A stretch of 64,000 nt of DNA, from the NCBI RefSeq assembly GCF_003583925.1, contig NZ_QYCN01000001.1:170095-234094 (forward strand). Direction: 5' to 3'. This document shows positions 16,035 to 24,534 of the stretch, one piece after another (the first letter of the stretch is position 1; every line of letters begins with the position of its first letter). The notes beneath the pieces are model-generated. The model worked only from the letters and a program-made list of their open reading frames with translations. It had not been told where the DNA came from and searched no databases. Position numbers and translations under genes: made by a program. Origin of the DNA: Hymenobacter rubripertinctus (GTDB taxonomy: Bacteria; Bacteroidota; Bacteroidia; Cytophagales; Hymenobacteraceae).

Positions 16035-18125
16035 TTACGGCCGGCTGAACAGCGCGGTTTCCCGGTCCCGGCCCTCGCCCACCACTACCAGGTAGATGCC
16101 GGGACGCAGAGCCGCCACGCGCACGGTAACTTCTGGTGCACCGGCCGCCAGCGACTGGCGCAGCACCGTGCGGCCCAGCAGGTCGGTGATGGTGAGGGCT
16201 GTGCTCCGGGCGCCGATGCCGGTTACGGTCAGCACGCCATCAGGAGCCGGATTGGGGTACACGCGCAGGGCCGTGGCACGGGTGGCAGCGGCGGTTTTCA
16301 GCACGGTGGTTGTGGCTGAGCTGGCGCAGGTGGGGCGGGTGGCCGAGTTGCTGAAGTAGAGCGTGAAGCCCCCGGTTTTCGACACCAGCACGAAGTTGGT
16401 GCCGTCGTTGGTTACCCAGTAGGCCCCATCTAGGCCGGCCAGGCCGGTGTTGGTGAGCATGACTTCCGGCCGGGCGTTTTTGAGCTGGAACGTCATGGCT
16501 TTGCTGAAATCCACGTAGTAATCGGGCACGCCATCGGTCGTATTGAAGGCGAATTTATAGAGGGCATTGGCCGAAGCGTTCCAGTAGAGGCTGAATTTTT
16601 TGAAGTTGCCCAGGGCCGGGCCGCCGCTGCCCAGCACGTGCACGTTGCTAAAGCTCACGTTGTTGAACGTGGGCAGCCCGGCGGCCGTGGGTGTACCGAA
16701 CGAGCAGGCACTTCCCCCACCCGCCGGGGCCGTTTTGACAATCACCGTCCGGGAAACTTCGGTAGCCAGGGCCTGGGCACCGGCCTCAATGGCCCGCGCC
16801 GTCACGGTGTAGGTACCCGTAGCCGGGGGCGTCCACATCACGCTGTACGGGGCCGAGGTATCCTGCTGGTAGAAGGTGCCGTTGATTTTGAAGCTCACCT
16901 GCTGAATCGAGCCGTCGGGGTCGGCGGCGGTGGCCGCCAGCGTGATGGTGGTACCCAGCACGTACTCCTGGTTGTTGCTGGCCGGGGAGGTGAGCGAAAC
17001 CGTGGGCGGCTGGTTAACCGGCGGCGTACTGCCGCCGTTGCAGGCCACCATGTTCCAGCTCGGGCAGGACTTGGTGATGATGCTTTCCGTGCCGTCGCTG
17101 AGCGGAAAATCGGGCGTGTTGGGCACCCGGGTGTTGTTCCAGACGTGGATGTTGCTGGGGCTGCCCTGCTTCTTGCGCACCGTCGGAATCTGGCCGCCGG
17201 CGGTTTGCAGGTTGAACGTGTTGTTGAAAATAGCCAGGCTGTCGGCCGTGCGGCTGGGCAGGCCCCGGTCCAGAATATCGAGGCCCGACGCCAGCACCGT
17301 GGAGCCCGCCCGGTTAAAGGTGTTGCCGTACACGAAGGCGTAGGAGCCTTTCAGGTCGATAAAAGCGTCGGCGCTGTTCACCCCGCTGATCCCCTGGGCC
17401 GAAAAGGTATTGTTGCGGATAATGGTCCCACGGGTGCCTTCCTTCAGGTCCAAGCCCTCAGCGGCCACGTTGGGTCCAATGGTGCAGTTTTGCACCGTGT
17501 TGAAGTCGCAGTGCGGGCGGTACTTGTCGTGCTGGCCCACGTCGGAGCCGATGTAGATGCCTTCCCCGTAGCCGGGCTGCACGAGGCCGGTATTATAAAT
17601 CTGGCAGCCATCCACCACGTTGCGGCCCGAGCCGTCGCGCAGGTGCAGGGCTTCGTCGGCCACATCGTGCACCGACACGTTGGTAATCTGGCCGAAGCTG
17701 ACGTTATCGAACACCAGCCCCTTAGAGCCCTGACGCAGCTCCAGATCCTTAATTTTCCAGTAGTTGCCGCCCAGAATCCGCAGCACGTAGCCCGCCGTAC
17801 TGGGTCCGGCTCCTTCCAGAATGGGCCGGTTGGTGGCACTGGCCCCGCGCAGGGTAATGGGCTGGGCCGCCGTGCCGCTGGCCTTCGCGGAGAACCAGGC
17901 CAGGTCCGTTACGGTCAGGCTCTTGTAGGTGCCGGCCGCCACCACGATTTCGTCGCCGGGTTTGGCATTGGCGAGGGCATTCTGGATGGCCGCCACGCTG
18001 CTGCAATTGATAACGGCGGCCGTCTGGCTGGCCGTGGCCGGCTTGCGGCCGGTTTGCGCCTGCGCGCTGGAAGCCAGCAGGCCCAGCAGCAACGCGGCAC
18101 AACACGAGAGGAAAGGGTGCTTCAT
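16035..18125 (-). CDS. Secreted right-handed beta-helix protein with type IX secretion tail, candidate polysaccharide lyase
   Basis: A 696-residue modular protein from the ATG at 18125. It has a signal peptide (ending SAQAQ), then a parallel beta-helix domain (about 35-390) opening [20 protein letters not shown] and continuing with pectate-lyase-like coils ([38 protein letters not shown]). Next come an Ig-like domain (about 400-495, starting [13 protein letters not shown]), a beta-sandwich-like module (about 500-610) and a C-terminal Por secretion tail (about 620-696, [14 protein letters not shown] to the end). The fold is shared by PL1, PL6, PL9 and non-enzymatic proteins; I cannot assign a family. 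The two operators at 18321-18388 lie in the region shared with divergent uxuA, which supports a role in uronate polymer use. The type IX tail suggests surface attachment or release. Confidence 0.82.
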   Translation of the reverse strand: MKHPFLSCCAALLLGLLASSAQAQTGRKPATASQTAAVINCSSVAAIQNALANAKPGDEIVVAAGTYKSLTVTDLAWFSAKASGTAAQPITLRGASATNRPILEGAGPSTAGYVLRILGGNYWKIKDLELRQGSKGLVFDNVSFGQITNVSVHDVADEALHLRDGSGRNVVDGCQIYNTGLVQPGYGEGIYIGSDVGQHDKYRPHCDFNTVQNCTIGPNVAAEGLDLKEGTRGTIIRNNTFSAQGISGVNSADAFIDLKGSYAFVYGNTFNRAGSTVLASGLDILDRGLPSRTADSLAIFNNTFNLQTAGGQIPTVRKKQGSPSNIHVWNNTRVPNTPDFPLSDGTESIITKSCPSWNMVACNGGSTPPVNQPPTVSLTSPASNNQEYVLGTTITLAATAADPDGSIQQVSFKINGTFYQQDTSAPYSVMWTPPATGTYTVTARAIEAGAQALATEVSRTVIVKTAPAGGGSACSFGTPTAAGLPTFNNVSFSNVHVLGSGGPALGNFKKFSLYWNASANALYKFAFNTTDGVPDYYVDFSKAMTFQLKNARPEVMLTNTGLAGLDGAYWVTNDGTNFVLVSKTGGFTLYFSNSATRPTCASSATTTVLKTAAATRATALRVYPNPAPDGVLTVTGIGARSTALTITDLLGRTVLRQSLAAGAPEVTVRVAALRPGIYLVVVGEGRDRETALFSRP

Positions 18126-18320
18126 AGGGGTTGTGGGAATTGGTGGAGGAAAAGCGGAGCGGAGGAAGAAGGGCGAAGCGGGCTCGGAACAGCCGGGGCC
18201 GGAGCACCCACCGGAGCGGGGCAAAGCTTCGCGCTGAATTTCAGGACATTATCAACCTGAATCCGGCACATAAGTACACGGAATAGCGCTGAGCTCCCGT
18301 AGGTTGCGCGACATTTATTC

Positions 18321-18335
18321 ACGTAATCGTTTCCG
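18321..18335. promoter_or_regulatory. Predicted LacI-type operator, uxuA/beta-helix divergent promoter, site 1
   Basis: ACGTAATCGTTTCCG is the exact reverse complement of the site at 18374-18388 and matches the susC-side operator at 13 of 15 positions when inverted. It lies in the 391-bp divergent gap 18126-18516, which otherwise shows no gene. Confidence 0.75.
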
Positions 18336-18373
18336 CTCGCCCCCAATTTCAACTCCCGACGAGCGGCGGCAAA

Positions 18374-18388
18374 CGGAAACGATTACGT
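18374..18388. promoter_or_regulatory. Predicted LacI-type operator, uxuA/beta-helix divergent promoter, site 2
   Basis: CGGAAACGATTACGT is an inverted copy of the site at 18321-18335. The centres are 53 bp apart, about five helical turns, so two bound dimers would lie on the same DNA face and could form a small repression loop over both divergent promoters. Confidence 0.75.
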
Positions 18389-18516
18389 AAATAAAGTGCC
18401 GGCTCCCTGGCTTCTGCCTGCCCGATAATGCGGTATTTGAGGCCCTGAACCGGTTCCGGCCGGCCGCGCTGGCCGCCTCCCTCGCTCGTTTTTCCTTCCT
18501 CAACCTCTCCCCCGCA

Positions 18517-19680
18517 ATGCCCCTCATCCAAAGCTGGCGCTGGTACGGCCCCCAGGACCCCGTTTCCCTCACCGACATCCGCCAGGCCGGCGCCACCGAC
18601 GTGGTATCGGCCCTGCACCACATTCCGAACGGGGAGGTGTGGCCGGTGGCGGAAATTGAGCGGCGACAGGCCGAAGTAGCCGCCGCCGGCCTGTGCTGGA
18701 GCGTGGTGGAAAGCGTGCCGGTGCACGAGCACATCAAAACCCGCACCGGCGACTACCAGCGCTACATCCGCAACTACCAGCAGAGCCTGCGTCACCTGGC
18801 GGCCTGCGGCATCCGCACTGTTACCTACAACTTTATGCCGGTCCTCGACTGGACCCGCACCGACCTGGCCTACGCACTGGCCGACGGTTCCCGGGCCCTG
18901 CGCTTCGAGCGGCGAGCCTTCGTGGCCTTCGATGCCCTGCTGCTGCAACGCCCCGGTGCCCGCGCCGGGTATTCAGCGGCCGAATTAGCCGCCGCCGAAG
19001 CCCACCTGGCCGGCCTGAGCGCCGGGCAGCAGCAGCAGCTCCAGCGCAACATCATTGCCGGCCTGCCGGGCAGCGAGGAGAGCTTTACGCTCCAGCAGTT
19101 CCAGCAGGCCCTGGACGCCTACGCCGGCCTCGACGCAGCCCAATTGCGGGAACATCTGGTGCTGTTTCTGCGCGACATCGTGCCGGTAGCCGAGGAAGTG
19201 GGCATCCACTTGGCCATTCACCCCGACGACCCGCCCTACCCCATCCTCGGCCTGCCCCGGGTGGTGAGCACCGCCGCCGATGTGCAGGCCCTGTTCGAGG
19301 CGGTGCCCTCGCCCAACAACGGCCTGTGCTTCTGCACCGGCTCCTTCGGCGTACGCCCCGATAACGACCTGCCCGGCATGGTCCGCCAGTTCGCCGACCG
19401 GATTCACTTCCTGCACCTGCGCAGCACCCAGCGCGACGCGGCCGGCAACTTCTACGAAGCCAACCACCTCGAAGGCGACGTGGACATGTACGCCGTACTG
19501 CGGGAGGTGGTGCTAGTGATGCGGCAGCGCCAGACCAGCCTGCCCATGCGCCCCGACCACGGCCACCAGATGCTCGACGACCTCCACAAGCATACCAACC
19601 CCGGCTACTCCGCCATCGGCCGCCTGCGCGGCCTGGCCGAACTGCGCGGTTTGGAGTTGGGCATCACGCGGAGCTTGTAG
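18517..19680 (+). CDS. uxuA: Mannonate dehydratase
   Basis: A 387-residue UxuA protein, close to the usual length. It dehydrates D-mannonate to 2-keto-3-deoxygluconate in the glucuronate pathway. The N-terminus ([20 protein letters not shown], then [12 protein letters not shown]) and later segments [50 protein letters not shown] and [10 protein letters not shown] are diagnostic; the conserved His, Cys and Asp residues in them bind the divalent metal. It is divergent from the beta-helix gene and carries two LacI-type operators upstream. Its substrate would come from the UxuB-type SDR at 5287-6102. UxuC, KDG kinase and aldolase are not in the window. Confidence 0.96.
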   Translation: MPLIQSWRWYGPQDPVSLTDIRQAGATDVVSALHHIPNGEVWPVAEIERRQAEVAAAGLCWSVVESVPVHEHIKTRTGDYQRYIRNYQQSLRHLAACGIRTVTYNFMPVLDWTRTDLAYALADGSRALRFERRAFVAFDALLLQRPGARAGYSAAELAAAEAHLAGLSAGQQQQLQRNIIAGLPGSEESFTLQQFQQALDAYAGLDAAQLREHLVLFLRDIVPVAEEVGIHLAIHPDDPPYPILGLPRVVSTAADVQALFEAVPSPNNGLCFCTGSFGVRPDNDLPGMVRQFADRIHFLHLRSTQRDAAGNFYEANHLEGDVDMYAVLREVVLVMRQRQTSLPMRPDHGHQMLDDLHKHTNPGYSAIGRLRGLAELRGLELGITRSL

Positions 19681-19689
19681 GCAGCTGGC

Positions 19690-19830
19690 AGTTGATAAGT
19701 TGATAAGTTGATAAGTTGAAGGAACGTCATTCCGAGCTTGCCGAGGAATCTCGCGTGCTGATGTTGAGTTACCATTCCAACATCAGCACGCGAGATTCCT
19801 CGGCTCCGCTCGGAATGACGTTCCTTCAAC
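19690..19830. repeat. Octamer tandem repeat plus long inverted repeat, dispersed family A, copy 2
   Basis: Three tandem GTTGATAA units (from about 19691) lead into an inverted repeat with arms 19715-19766 and 19778-19830. Pairing is near perfect, with a small mismatch in the middle. The core is shared with the element at 2300-2414 (GTCATTCCGAGC, GAGGAATCTCGCGTGCTGA). It lies between the convergent stops of uxuA and the CAT-like gene, consistent with a bidirectional RNA 3'-end structure. Confidence 0.92.
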
Positions 19831-19843
19831 AACTAATACCTGA

Positions 19844-20476
19844 TCAGCCATCCAGCCGCCGCTGCAATTCGGCCAGAAACAAGCCCACGTGGTAGCCGTC
19901 GGCCAGGCCGTGGTGGACGTTGATGGCGACCGACATGAGTTGCCGGTTGCCCTCGGGGCGCAGGCGGCCAACGGATATTTTGGGAATGCTGTCGGGGTGG
20001 GCGAAGCTGCGGGCGTGGGTGAGGCCGGTGAAGGCAATCCAGGGCATGGCCGAGAAGTGAATCACGTCGGACCGGGCCGTGCGGGGGCTCAGGCACAGGC
20101 CGGGGGTCTGGCGCACCAGCTCCTTTTCGGCGGCCAGGCCAAGGCCGAATTCGGCTAAATCCGGCACGTAGGGCACGAAACCAAAGCCGAACGTGTGGTC
20201 GGGGCGGGCCAGGGTGGGCGAAACGTGGATTTGGTCGTAGCAGTCGACCTGGCCATCGGGGTTGATGCGGTAGCGCAGGTTTTCCACGGTCTGCACGGCC
20301 GCCAGCGTGGCGTGCAGGTAGAGCTGGAAGAACGACACGCTCAGCTCGCCGGCGCGGGCGTAGGCCCGGGTAGCGTCCAGGTCGGCTACCACGCCGAAGA
20401 AGGGCTCCTCAAACTGCGAGAAGAAGGCAAAATGCTCCTGCCGGTTCCAACCAGCCTGCTCGATACGGTGTTTCAT
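19844..20476 (-). CDS. Chloramphenicol acetyltransferase-like protein
   Basis: A 210-residue member of the CatA-type acyl-CoA transferase fold. The hallmark motif near the C-terminus is NVHHGLADGYHVG, holding the catalytic His (HHGLADG) and the structural Asp. The N-terminal FFSQFEEPFFGVVADLD and FQLYLHATLAAVQTV also fit. Such chromosomal CAT-like proteins are common in Bacteroidota and often have unknown acceptors, so drug resistance should not be assumed. It is divergent from the HAD gene with only 48 bp between start codons. A TACCTTTG promoter -7 motif ends about 8 bp before the ATG, suggesting a leaderless or near-leaderless mRNA. Confidence 0.88.
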   Translation of the reverse strand: MKHRIEQAGWNRQEHFAFFSQFEEPFFGVVADLDATRAYARAGELSVSFFQLYLHATLAAVQTVENLRYRINPDGQVDCYDQIHVSPTLARPDHTFGFGFVPYVPDLAEFGLGLAAEKELVRQTPGLCLSPRTARSDVIHFSAMPWIAFTGLTHARSFAHPDSIPKISVGRLRPEGNRQLMSVAINVHHGLADGYHVGLFLAELQRRLDG

Positions 20477-20483
20477 ACGGGCG

Positions 20484-20491
20484 CAAAGGTA
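20484..20491 (-). promoter_or_regulatory. Promoter -7 element (TACCTTTG) for the CAT-like gene
   Basis: On the minus strand this reads TACCTTTG, an exact match to the Bacteroidota -7 consensus TAnnTTTG. It ends 8 nt from the start codon at 20476, so transcription probably begins at or next to the ATG. Confidence 0.55.
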
Positions 20492-20513
20492 ACTTCGCGC
20501 CCGTCTTTGCCGC

Positions 20514-20521
20514 TACCTTCG
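20514..20521 (+). promoter_or_regulatory. Promoter -7 element (TACCTTCG) for the HAD gene
   Basis: TACCTTCG is one base from the TAnnTTTG consensus and ends 4 nt before the ATG at 20525. A leaderless transcript is implied. It shares the 48-bp divergent region with the opposite -7 element. Confidence 0.5.
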
Positions 20522-20524
20522 CCC

Positions 20525-21238
20525 ATGCCCACTCCCCGCCTTATTGCCTTCGACGCCGACGATACGCTCTGGCCCAACCAGCCCCATTTTGATGCCGCCG
20601 AGGCCCGCCTCTACGAGCTGCTGGCCCACTACGGCACCCCGCAGCAGTTCAGCGACCAGTTTTTTGCCGTGCAGCGCCAGAACCTGCCCCTGTTCGGCTA
20701 CGGGGCCAAGCCCTTCATGCTCTCCATGATTGAAACCGTGCTCCAGCTCACCGACGGGCAGATTACGGGCCGGGAAATCCAGCACATCCTCGACCTGGGC
20801 AAGCGCCTGCTCGACTTCCCCATCGAGCTATTGCCCGCCGTGGCCGACACGCTGGCCGCCGTCAAAGCCTTGGGCCTGCCGCTAATGCTGCTCACCAAGG
20901 GGGATTTGTTCGATCAGGAAAGCAAGCTGGCCCGCTCCGGCCTCGGCCACCTGTTCGACCGCGTGGAAATCGTGAGCGAGAAGAACGAGGGCACTTACCA
21001 GCGCATCCTCGACCGCCACAACGTGGCCCCTGCCGAGTTCGTGATGGTGGGCAACTCGCTCAAGTCGGATGTGCTGCCGGTAGCCCGCCTGGGCGGCCAC
21101 GCGGCCTACGTGCCCTACCACACCACCTGGGTAATGGAGCGCGTATCGGAGGCCGAGCGGGCCGGCGTGGCGTTCTACGAAATGCAGTCGGTGGCCGAAG
21201 TGCCGGCGTGGCTGGAAGGATTGATATCGTCCAAGTAG
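20525..21238 (+). CDS. HAD-superfamily hydrolase
   Basis: A 237-residue HAD phosphatase from the ATG at 20525; the frame is open far upstream, but that part overlaps the opposite gene. Motif I is FDADDTLWP with the nucleophile Asp, motif II is LLTKGD, the conserved Lys is near ARSGLGHLFDRVEIVSEKNEG, and motif IV is VGNSLKSDV. The helical cap (about 20-100) places it in subfamily I. Substrate is unknown; phosphoglycolate or sugar phosphates are typical for relatives. The stop is 1 bp from the stop of the convergent gene at 21240, with no terminator hairpin between them. Confidence 0.9.
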   Translation: MPTPRLIAFDADDTLWPNQPHFDAAEARLYELLAHYGTPQQFSDQFFAVQRQNLPLFGYGAKPFMLSMIETVLQLTDGQITGREIQHILDLGKRLLDFPIELLPAVADTLAAVKALGLPLMLLTKGDLFDQESKLARSGLGHLFDRVEIVSEKNEGTYQRILDRHNVAPAEFVMVGNSLKSDVLPVARLGGHAAYVPYHTTWVMERVSEAERAGVAFYEMQSVAEVPAWLEGLISSK

Positions 21239-21239
21239 G

Positions 21240-21764
21240 CTATTTGGCCTTGCGCAACAGATATACCAAGCCATTGGAATCCGTGCCAGTCATTTGAACC
21301 ACTTCCCAACCGTCTTCGGCGGCATTGTTGATGCTTTGCATCAATCTCTCCGTAATGGCATCTGTATGCTCGGTCATCATACGGCTGCGTTTCTTTTCTG
21401 CCTCTTTCTGCTCCCGGTTTTCCCTCTCCTTCATTTGCCGGGCTTCGGCAGGTGTTAGTTTTCTTCCGTCGATAAATATGCCTCCTGCACCATCACTACC
21501 CGTGTAGGATGTTTGGATTTGGCCATCTACAGGACCTTCTATAATTGCTATAAGCTGCTGTTGATAAGTAGTTGGCTTGGTTAGGGTGATATATGTTTCA
21601 CCTCGCAGCGCTGGACTAAAGCGGCCAATAGCTCCGAGAACAGGTCCATTCCCGTAATAAAACAGCTGCATATACTGATACGTCGGCTTGCTTTGGGCTA
21701 CAGCTGCCTGTGTACTTAGCAGCAGCATAAAGAAGAACAGTAGACGGGGTAATTTTTGATACAT
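21240..21764 (-). CDS. Small secreted protein of unknown function
   Basis: A 174-residue protein from the ATG at 21764, with a signal peptide ending in AAVAQ. After a beta-rich N-terminal half (YQYMQLFYYGNGPVLG, RGETYITLTK) comes a charged helix (about 105-135, rich in Arg, Lys and Glu) and a C-terminal motif AAEDGWEVVQMTGTDSNGLVYLLRKAK. The last segment resembles the small DUF4177-like fold in which a Trp in a GWE motif is followed by a beta hairpin. GC content is visibly lower than the neighbours, which may point to recent acquisition. Function is not assigned. Confidence 0.7.
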   Translation of the reverse strand: MYQKLPRLLFFFMLLLSTQAAVAQSKPTYQYMQLFYYGNGPVLGAIGRFSPALRGETYITLTKPTTYQQQLIAIIEGPVDGQIQTSYTGSDGAGGIFIDGRKLTPAEARQMKERENREQKEAEKKRSRMMTEHTDAITERLMQSINNAAEDGWEVVQMTGTDSNGLVYLLRKAK

Positions 21765-21919
21765 GGTGAGGGGGATTTGGATAAATGTATAAAGCAAACA
21801 TAGCCGATTTATCGAGAGATGATGCCAAGTAGACTGCCCGCAATTAAGCTACCCTGTACGGATTAGCTGGTTGCGGGCAGCGGTGGGGCTACATCCTAAA
21901 GTCCGTGCTATAGTCAGAA

Positions 21920-23956
21920 CTACTCCCGCTTCGTTTTCAGCACCTGCTTCAGCGCGGCCAGTTCGTCGCGGAGCTTGGCGGCGGTGAGGAAGTCGAGGTC
22001 TTTGGCGGCGGCTTCCATCTTCTTCTCGGTCTGCTTGATGAGCTTCTCCAGGTCCACCCGGTTCATGGTGGAAATGACCGGCTCGGCGGCAATGGCCAAA
22101 TTCACATCGGCGTCGGCACCGGCATACACCGTGTTGTCCTGGATGCGGTAGTCCGAAAGCGAGGTCTGGCCCAGGATTTCGGCGTGGCTCTTGCGCACCG
22201 TGCGGGGCGTGATGCCGTGTTCCTGGTTGTAGGCCAGCTGGGTGGCGCGGCGGCGGTTAGTTTCGTCAATGGCCCTTTGCATGGAGCCCGTCATGCGGTC
22301 GGCGTACATAATCACCTTGCCCCGGTCGTTGCGGGCGGCCCGGCCCATGGTCTGAATCAGGCTGCGCTGGTCGCGCAGGAAGCCTTCCTTGTCGGCATCC
22401 AGAATGGCTACGAGGCTCACCTCGGGCAAGTCGAGGCCCTCGCGGAGCAGGTTTACGCCGATGAGCACGTCGATTTCGCCCAGCCGCAGCTGGCGCAGGA
22501 TTTCCACCCGGTCGAGCGTCTTCACGTCGGAGTGCACGTAGCTGGACTTGATGCCGAGGCGTTCCATGTACTTCTGGAGCTCCTCGGCCATGCGCTTGGT
22601 GAGGGTGGTGACCAGCACCCGGTCGCCCATTTTCACGCGGTTGTCTACTTCATCGAGCAGGTCGTCGATCTGGTTGGTGCTGGGGCGCAGGTCAATTTCG
22701 GGGTCGAGCAGGCCGGTAGGCCGGATAATCTGCTCCACAATGATGCCGTTGGATTGGGTCAGTTCGTAGTCGGCCGGCGTGGCGCTCACGAACACGGCCT
22801 GGCGGTACATGCTCTCGAACTCGTTGAAGGTGAGCGGGCGGTTATCAAAGGCCGAGGGCAGCCGGAAACCGTACTCAATCAGCGCCGTCTTCCGGCTCCG
22901 GTCGCCGCCCCACATGGCCCGGATCTGGGGCATAGTGGCGTGGCTTTCGTCTACCACCAGCAGGTAGTCGTCGGGGAAGTAGTCGAGCAGGCAGAACGGG
23001 CGGGTCCCGGGCTGGCGGCCGTCGAAGTAGCGCGAGTAGTTTTCAATGCCCGAGCAGTAGCCCAGCTCCCGGATCATCTCCAGATCGAACTCGGTGCGCT
23101 CCATAATCCGCTTGGCCTCCGAGTCGCGGCCCTCCTTCTCGAAGTAGGCATGCTGCTGCACCAGGTCGTCCTGAATTTCCTTGATGGCCTGGTTGAGCGT
23201 GTCCTTGCCGGTTACAAACAGCTGGGCCGGGTACAGGGTCACCGATTTCTCGTCGGCCAGCTTCTTGCCGCTGGTGGGGTCGATGCGGTGGATGGCCTCA
23301 ATTTCGTCGCCGAAAAAGAACAGGCGGTAGGCGTAGTCGGCGTAGGCCGGATACACGTCCACGGTGTCGCCCTTCACCCGGAACGTGCCGCGGGTGAACT
23401 CCACCTCGGTGCGCGAGTACAGAATCTGCACGAACTGGTAGAGCAGGTTGTTGCGCGAATACCGCAGGCCGGGAGCCATGTAAATCACGTTTTTGCTGAA
23501 CTCCTCCGGGTTGCCGATGCCGTAGATGCACGACACCGAGGCAATCACAATCACATCGCGCCGGCCGCTCAGCAGCGTGGAAGTGGTGTGCAGGCGCAGC
23601 TTCTCAATTTCCTGGTTGATGGCCAGGTCTTTCTCAATAAATACGTCGGAGGAGGCAATGTAGGCCTCGGGCTGGTAGTAGTCGTAGTAGCTGATGTAGT
23701 ACTCGACGGCGTTGTTGGGAAAGAACTGCTTGAACTCGCCGTAGAGCTGGGCGGCCAGGGTTTTGTTGTGGCAGAGCACCAGGGCCGGCTTGCCGGTTTC
23801 GGCAATCACGTTGGCCATGGTGAAGGTTTTGCCCGTGCCCGTAGCCCCGAGCAGCACCTGGGCCGGCTCGCCGTTGTTCACGCCTTCCACGAGCTGCTTG
23901 ATGGCCTTGGGCTGGTCGCCGGTGGGTTGGAATTCCGAGGTGAGCTGGTAGTTCAT
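21920..23956 (-). CDS. uvrB: UvrABC excision nuclease subunit B
   Basis: A 678-residue UvrB of normal length. It loads at damage with UvrA and hands off to UvrC in nucleotide excision repair. Visible parts are Walker A LLGATGTGKT (residues 35-44), the beta-hairpin YYISYYDYYQPEAYIASSD with its Tyr-rich tip, the DExD-like VVDESH, helicase motif V/VI (GVNLLREGLDLPEVS, QTMGRAARN) and the C-terminal UVR domain (about 635-672, LEKLIKQTEKKMEAAAKDLD). The start ATG at 23956 gives the canonical MNYQLTSEFQPTGDQP. It is monocistronic by layout. A 599-residue frame on the opposite strand is a composition artefact. Confidence 0.98.
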   Translation of the reverse strand: MNYQLTSEFQPTGDQPKAIKQLVEGVNNGEPAQVLLGATGTGKTFTMANVIAETGKPALVLCHNKTLAAQLYGEFKQFFPNNAVEYYISYYDYYQPEAYIASSDVFIEKDLAINQEIEKLRLHTTSTLLSGRRDVIVIASVSCIYGIGNPEEFSKNVIYMAPGLRYSRNNLLYQFVQILYSRTEVEFTRGTFRVKGDTVDVYPAYADYAYRLFFFGDEIEAIHRIDPTSGKKLADEKSVTLYPAQLFVTGKDTLNQAIKEIQDDLVQQHAYFEKEGRDSEAKRIMERTEFDLEMIRELGYCSGIENYSRYFDGRQPGTRPFCLLDYFPDDYLLVVDESHATMPQIRAMWGGDRSRKTALIEYGFRLPSAFDNRPLTFNEFESMYRQAVFVSATPADYELTQSNGIIVEQIIRPTGLLDPEIDLRPSTNQIDDLLDEVDNRVKMGDRVLVTTLTKRMAEELQKYMERLGIKSSYVHSDVKTLDRVEILRQLRLGEIDVLIGVNLLREGLDLPEVSLVAILDADKEGFLRDQRSLIQTMGRAARNDRGKVIMYADRMTGSMQRAIDETNRRRATQLAYNQEHGITPRTVRKSHAEILGQTSLSDYRIQDNTVYAGADADVNLAIAAEPVISTMNRVDLEKLIKQTEKKMEAAAKDLDFLTAAKLRDELAALKQVLKTKRE

Positions 23957-24091
23957 GCAGGCAAGTTAGGTAGCCTGTGGTAACTGCTTTCGGGGGGCGT
24001 TGGTTCGGGCGGGTTCGGGATATTGTTTTGCTGGCGCAAATAGCTTTCCCGCAGAGGTCCGCAGAGGAAACGCAGAGCCGTTCAATCAGGC

Positions 24092-24123
24092 AAAAAGCCC
24101 GCTTCTGTTGCCAGAAGCGGGCT
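24092..24123 (-). terminator. Intrinsic terminator after the small lipoprotein gene
   Basis: AGCCCGCTTCTG and CAGAAGCGGGCT are perfect 12-bp complements with the tetraloop TTGC. On the minus strand the stem is followed by five T residues. It lies 24 bp beyond the stop of the gene at 24147, ending the sigma factor operon. Confidence 0.9.
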
Positions 24124-24146
24124 ACAAACACGGTAAACCCGCCATC

Positions 24147-24515
24147 TCACCGCTGGTCGCGCCAGATGAGGGTGGGGTTGGTGGCGGTAGCGGCAAAGTC
24201 GGAGCAGCGGCCGTCGCCGGCGTTTTTAGGTCCGCCGGCCGCCGCGCAGACCACGGTACCGCAGTTATTGAACAGGTAGCTGGGGTTGCTCGGGTCGCCG
24301 CCCGTGACGAGGTAGACGGTGCGGCCCTGGTAGGTGTACTGGGTGATTTCGGCGGCGGGCGTTTGCTTGGGCTGCTGCTTAAGCTGCTCGATGAGGGTGA
24401 GCGAGAAGTTGCCCGGACAGTCCTGGGGCAGCACCTCATCGGCCGTAACCGAGCAAGCCGTTGCCCCCCACAGAAGCAACGGCCAGCCGACCAGATAAAG
24501 ACGCAAACGGGTCAT
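24147..24515 (-). CDS. Small cysteine-containing lipoprotein
   Basis: A 122-residue protein from the ATG at 24515. The signal ends WGATAC, giving a lipoprotein cysteine near residue 21. The mature part has Cys in QDCPGNF, NNCGTVVCA and DGRCSDF, and a beta-strand pair TQYTYQGRTVYLVTGG. It resembles a small Bacteroidota family of periplasmic lipoproteins with conserved C-terminal Cys and DGxC motifs; I recall this as DUF6970 but cannot confirm. It begins 19 bp after the stop of the anti-sigma/barrel protein on the same strand, so it is probably the third gene of the sigma factor operon. Its function is unknown, but the location suggests an envelope sensor or target role. Confidence 0.7.
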   Translation of the reverse strand: MTRLRLYLVGWPLLLWGATACSVTADEVLPQDCPGNFSLTLIEQLKQQPKQTPAAEITQYTYQGRTVYLVTGGDPSNPSYLFNNCGTVVCAAAGGPKNAGDGRCSDFAATATNPTLIWRDQR

Positions 24516-24534
24516 GATTTTTCCAAATGAGATG

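Noticed and set aside
19844..20476. Acquired chloramphenicol resistance gene
   Set aside because: The protein is CAT-like, but composition and context are chromosomal, and such proteins often have other acceptors.
22184..23983. 599-residue frame opposite uvrB
   Set aside because: UvrB on the other strand is unmistakable. High GC at third positions leaves long open antisense frames; the product is low-complexity with no family features.
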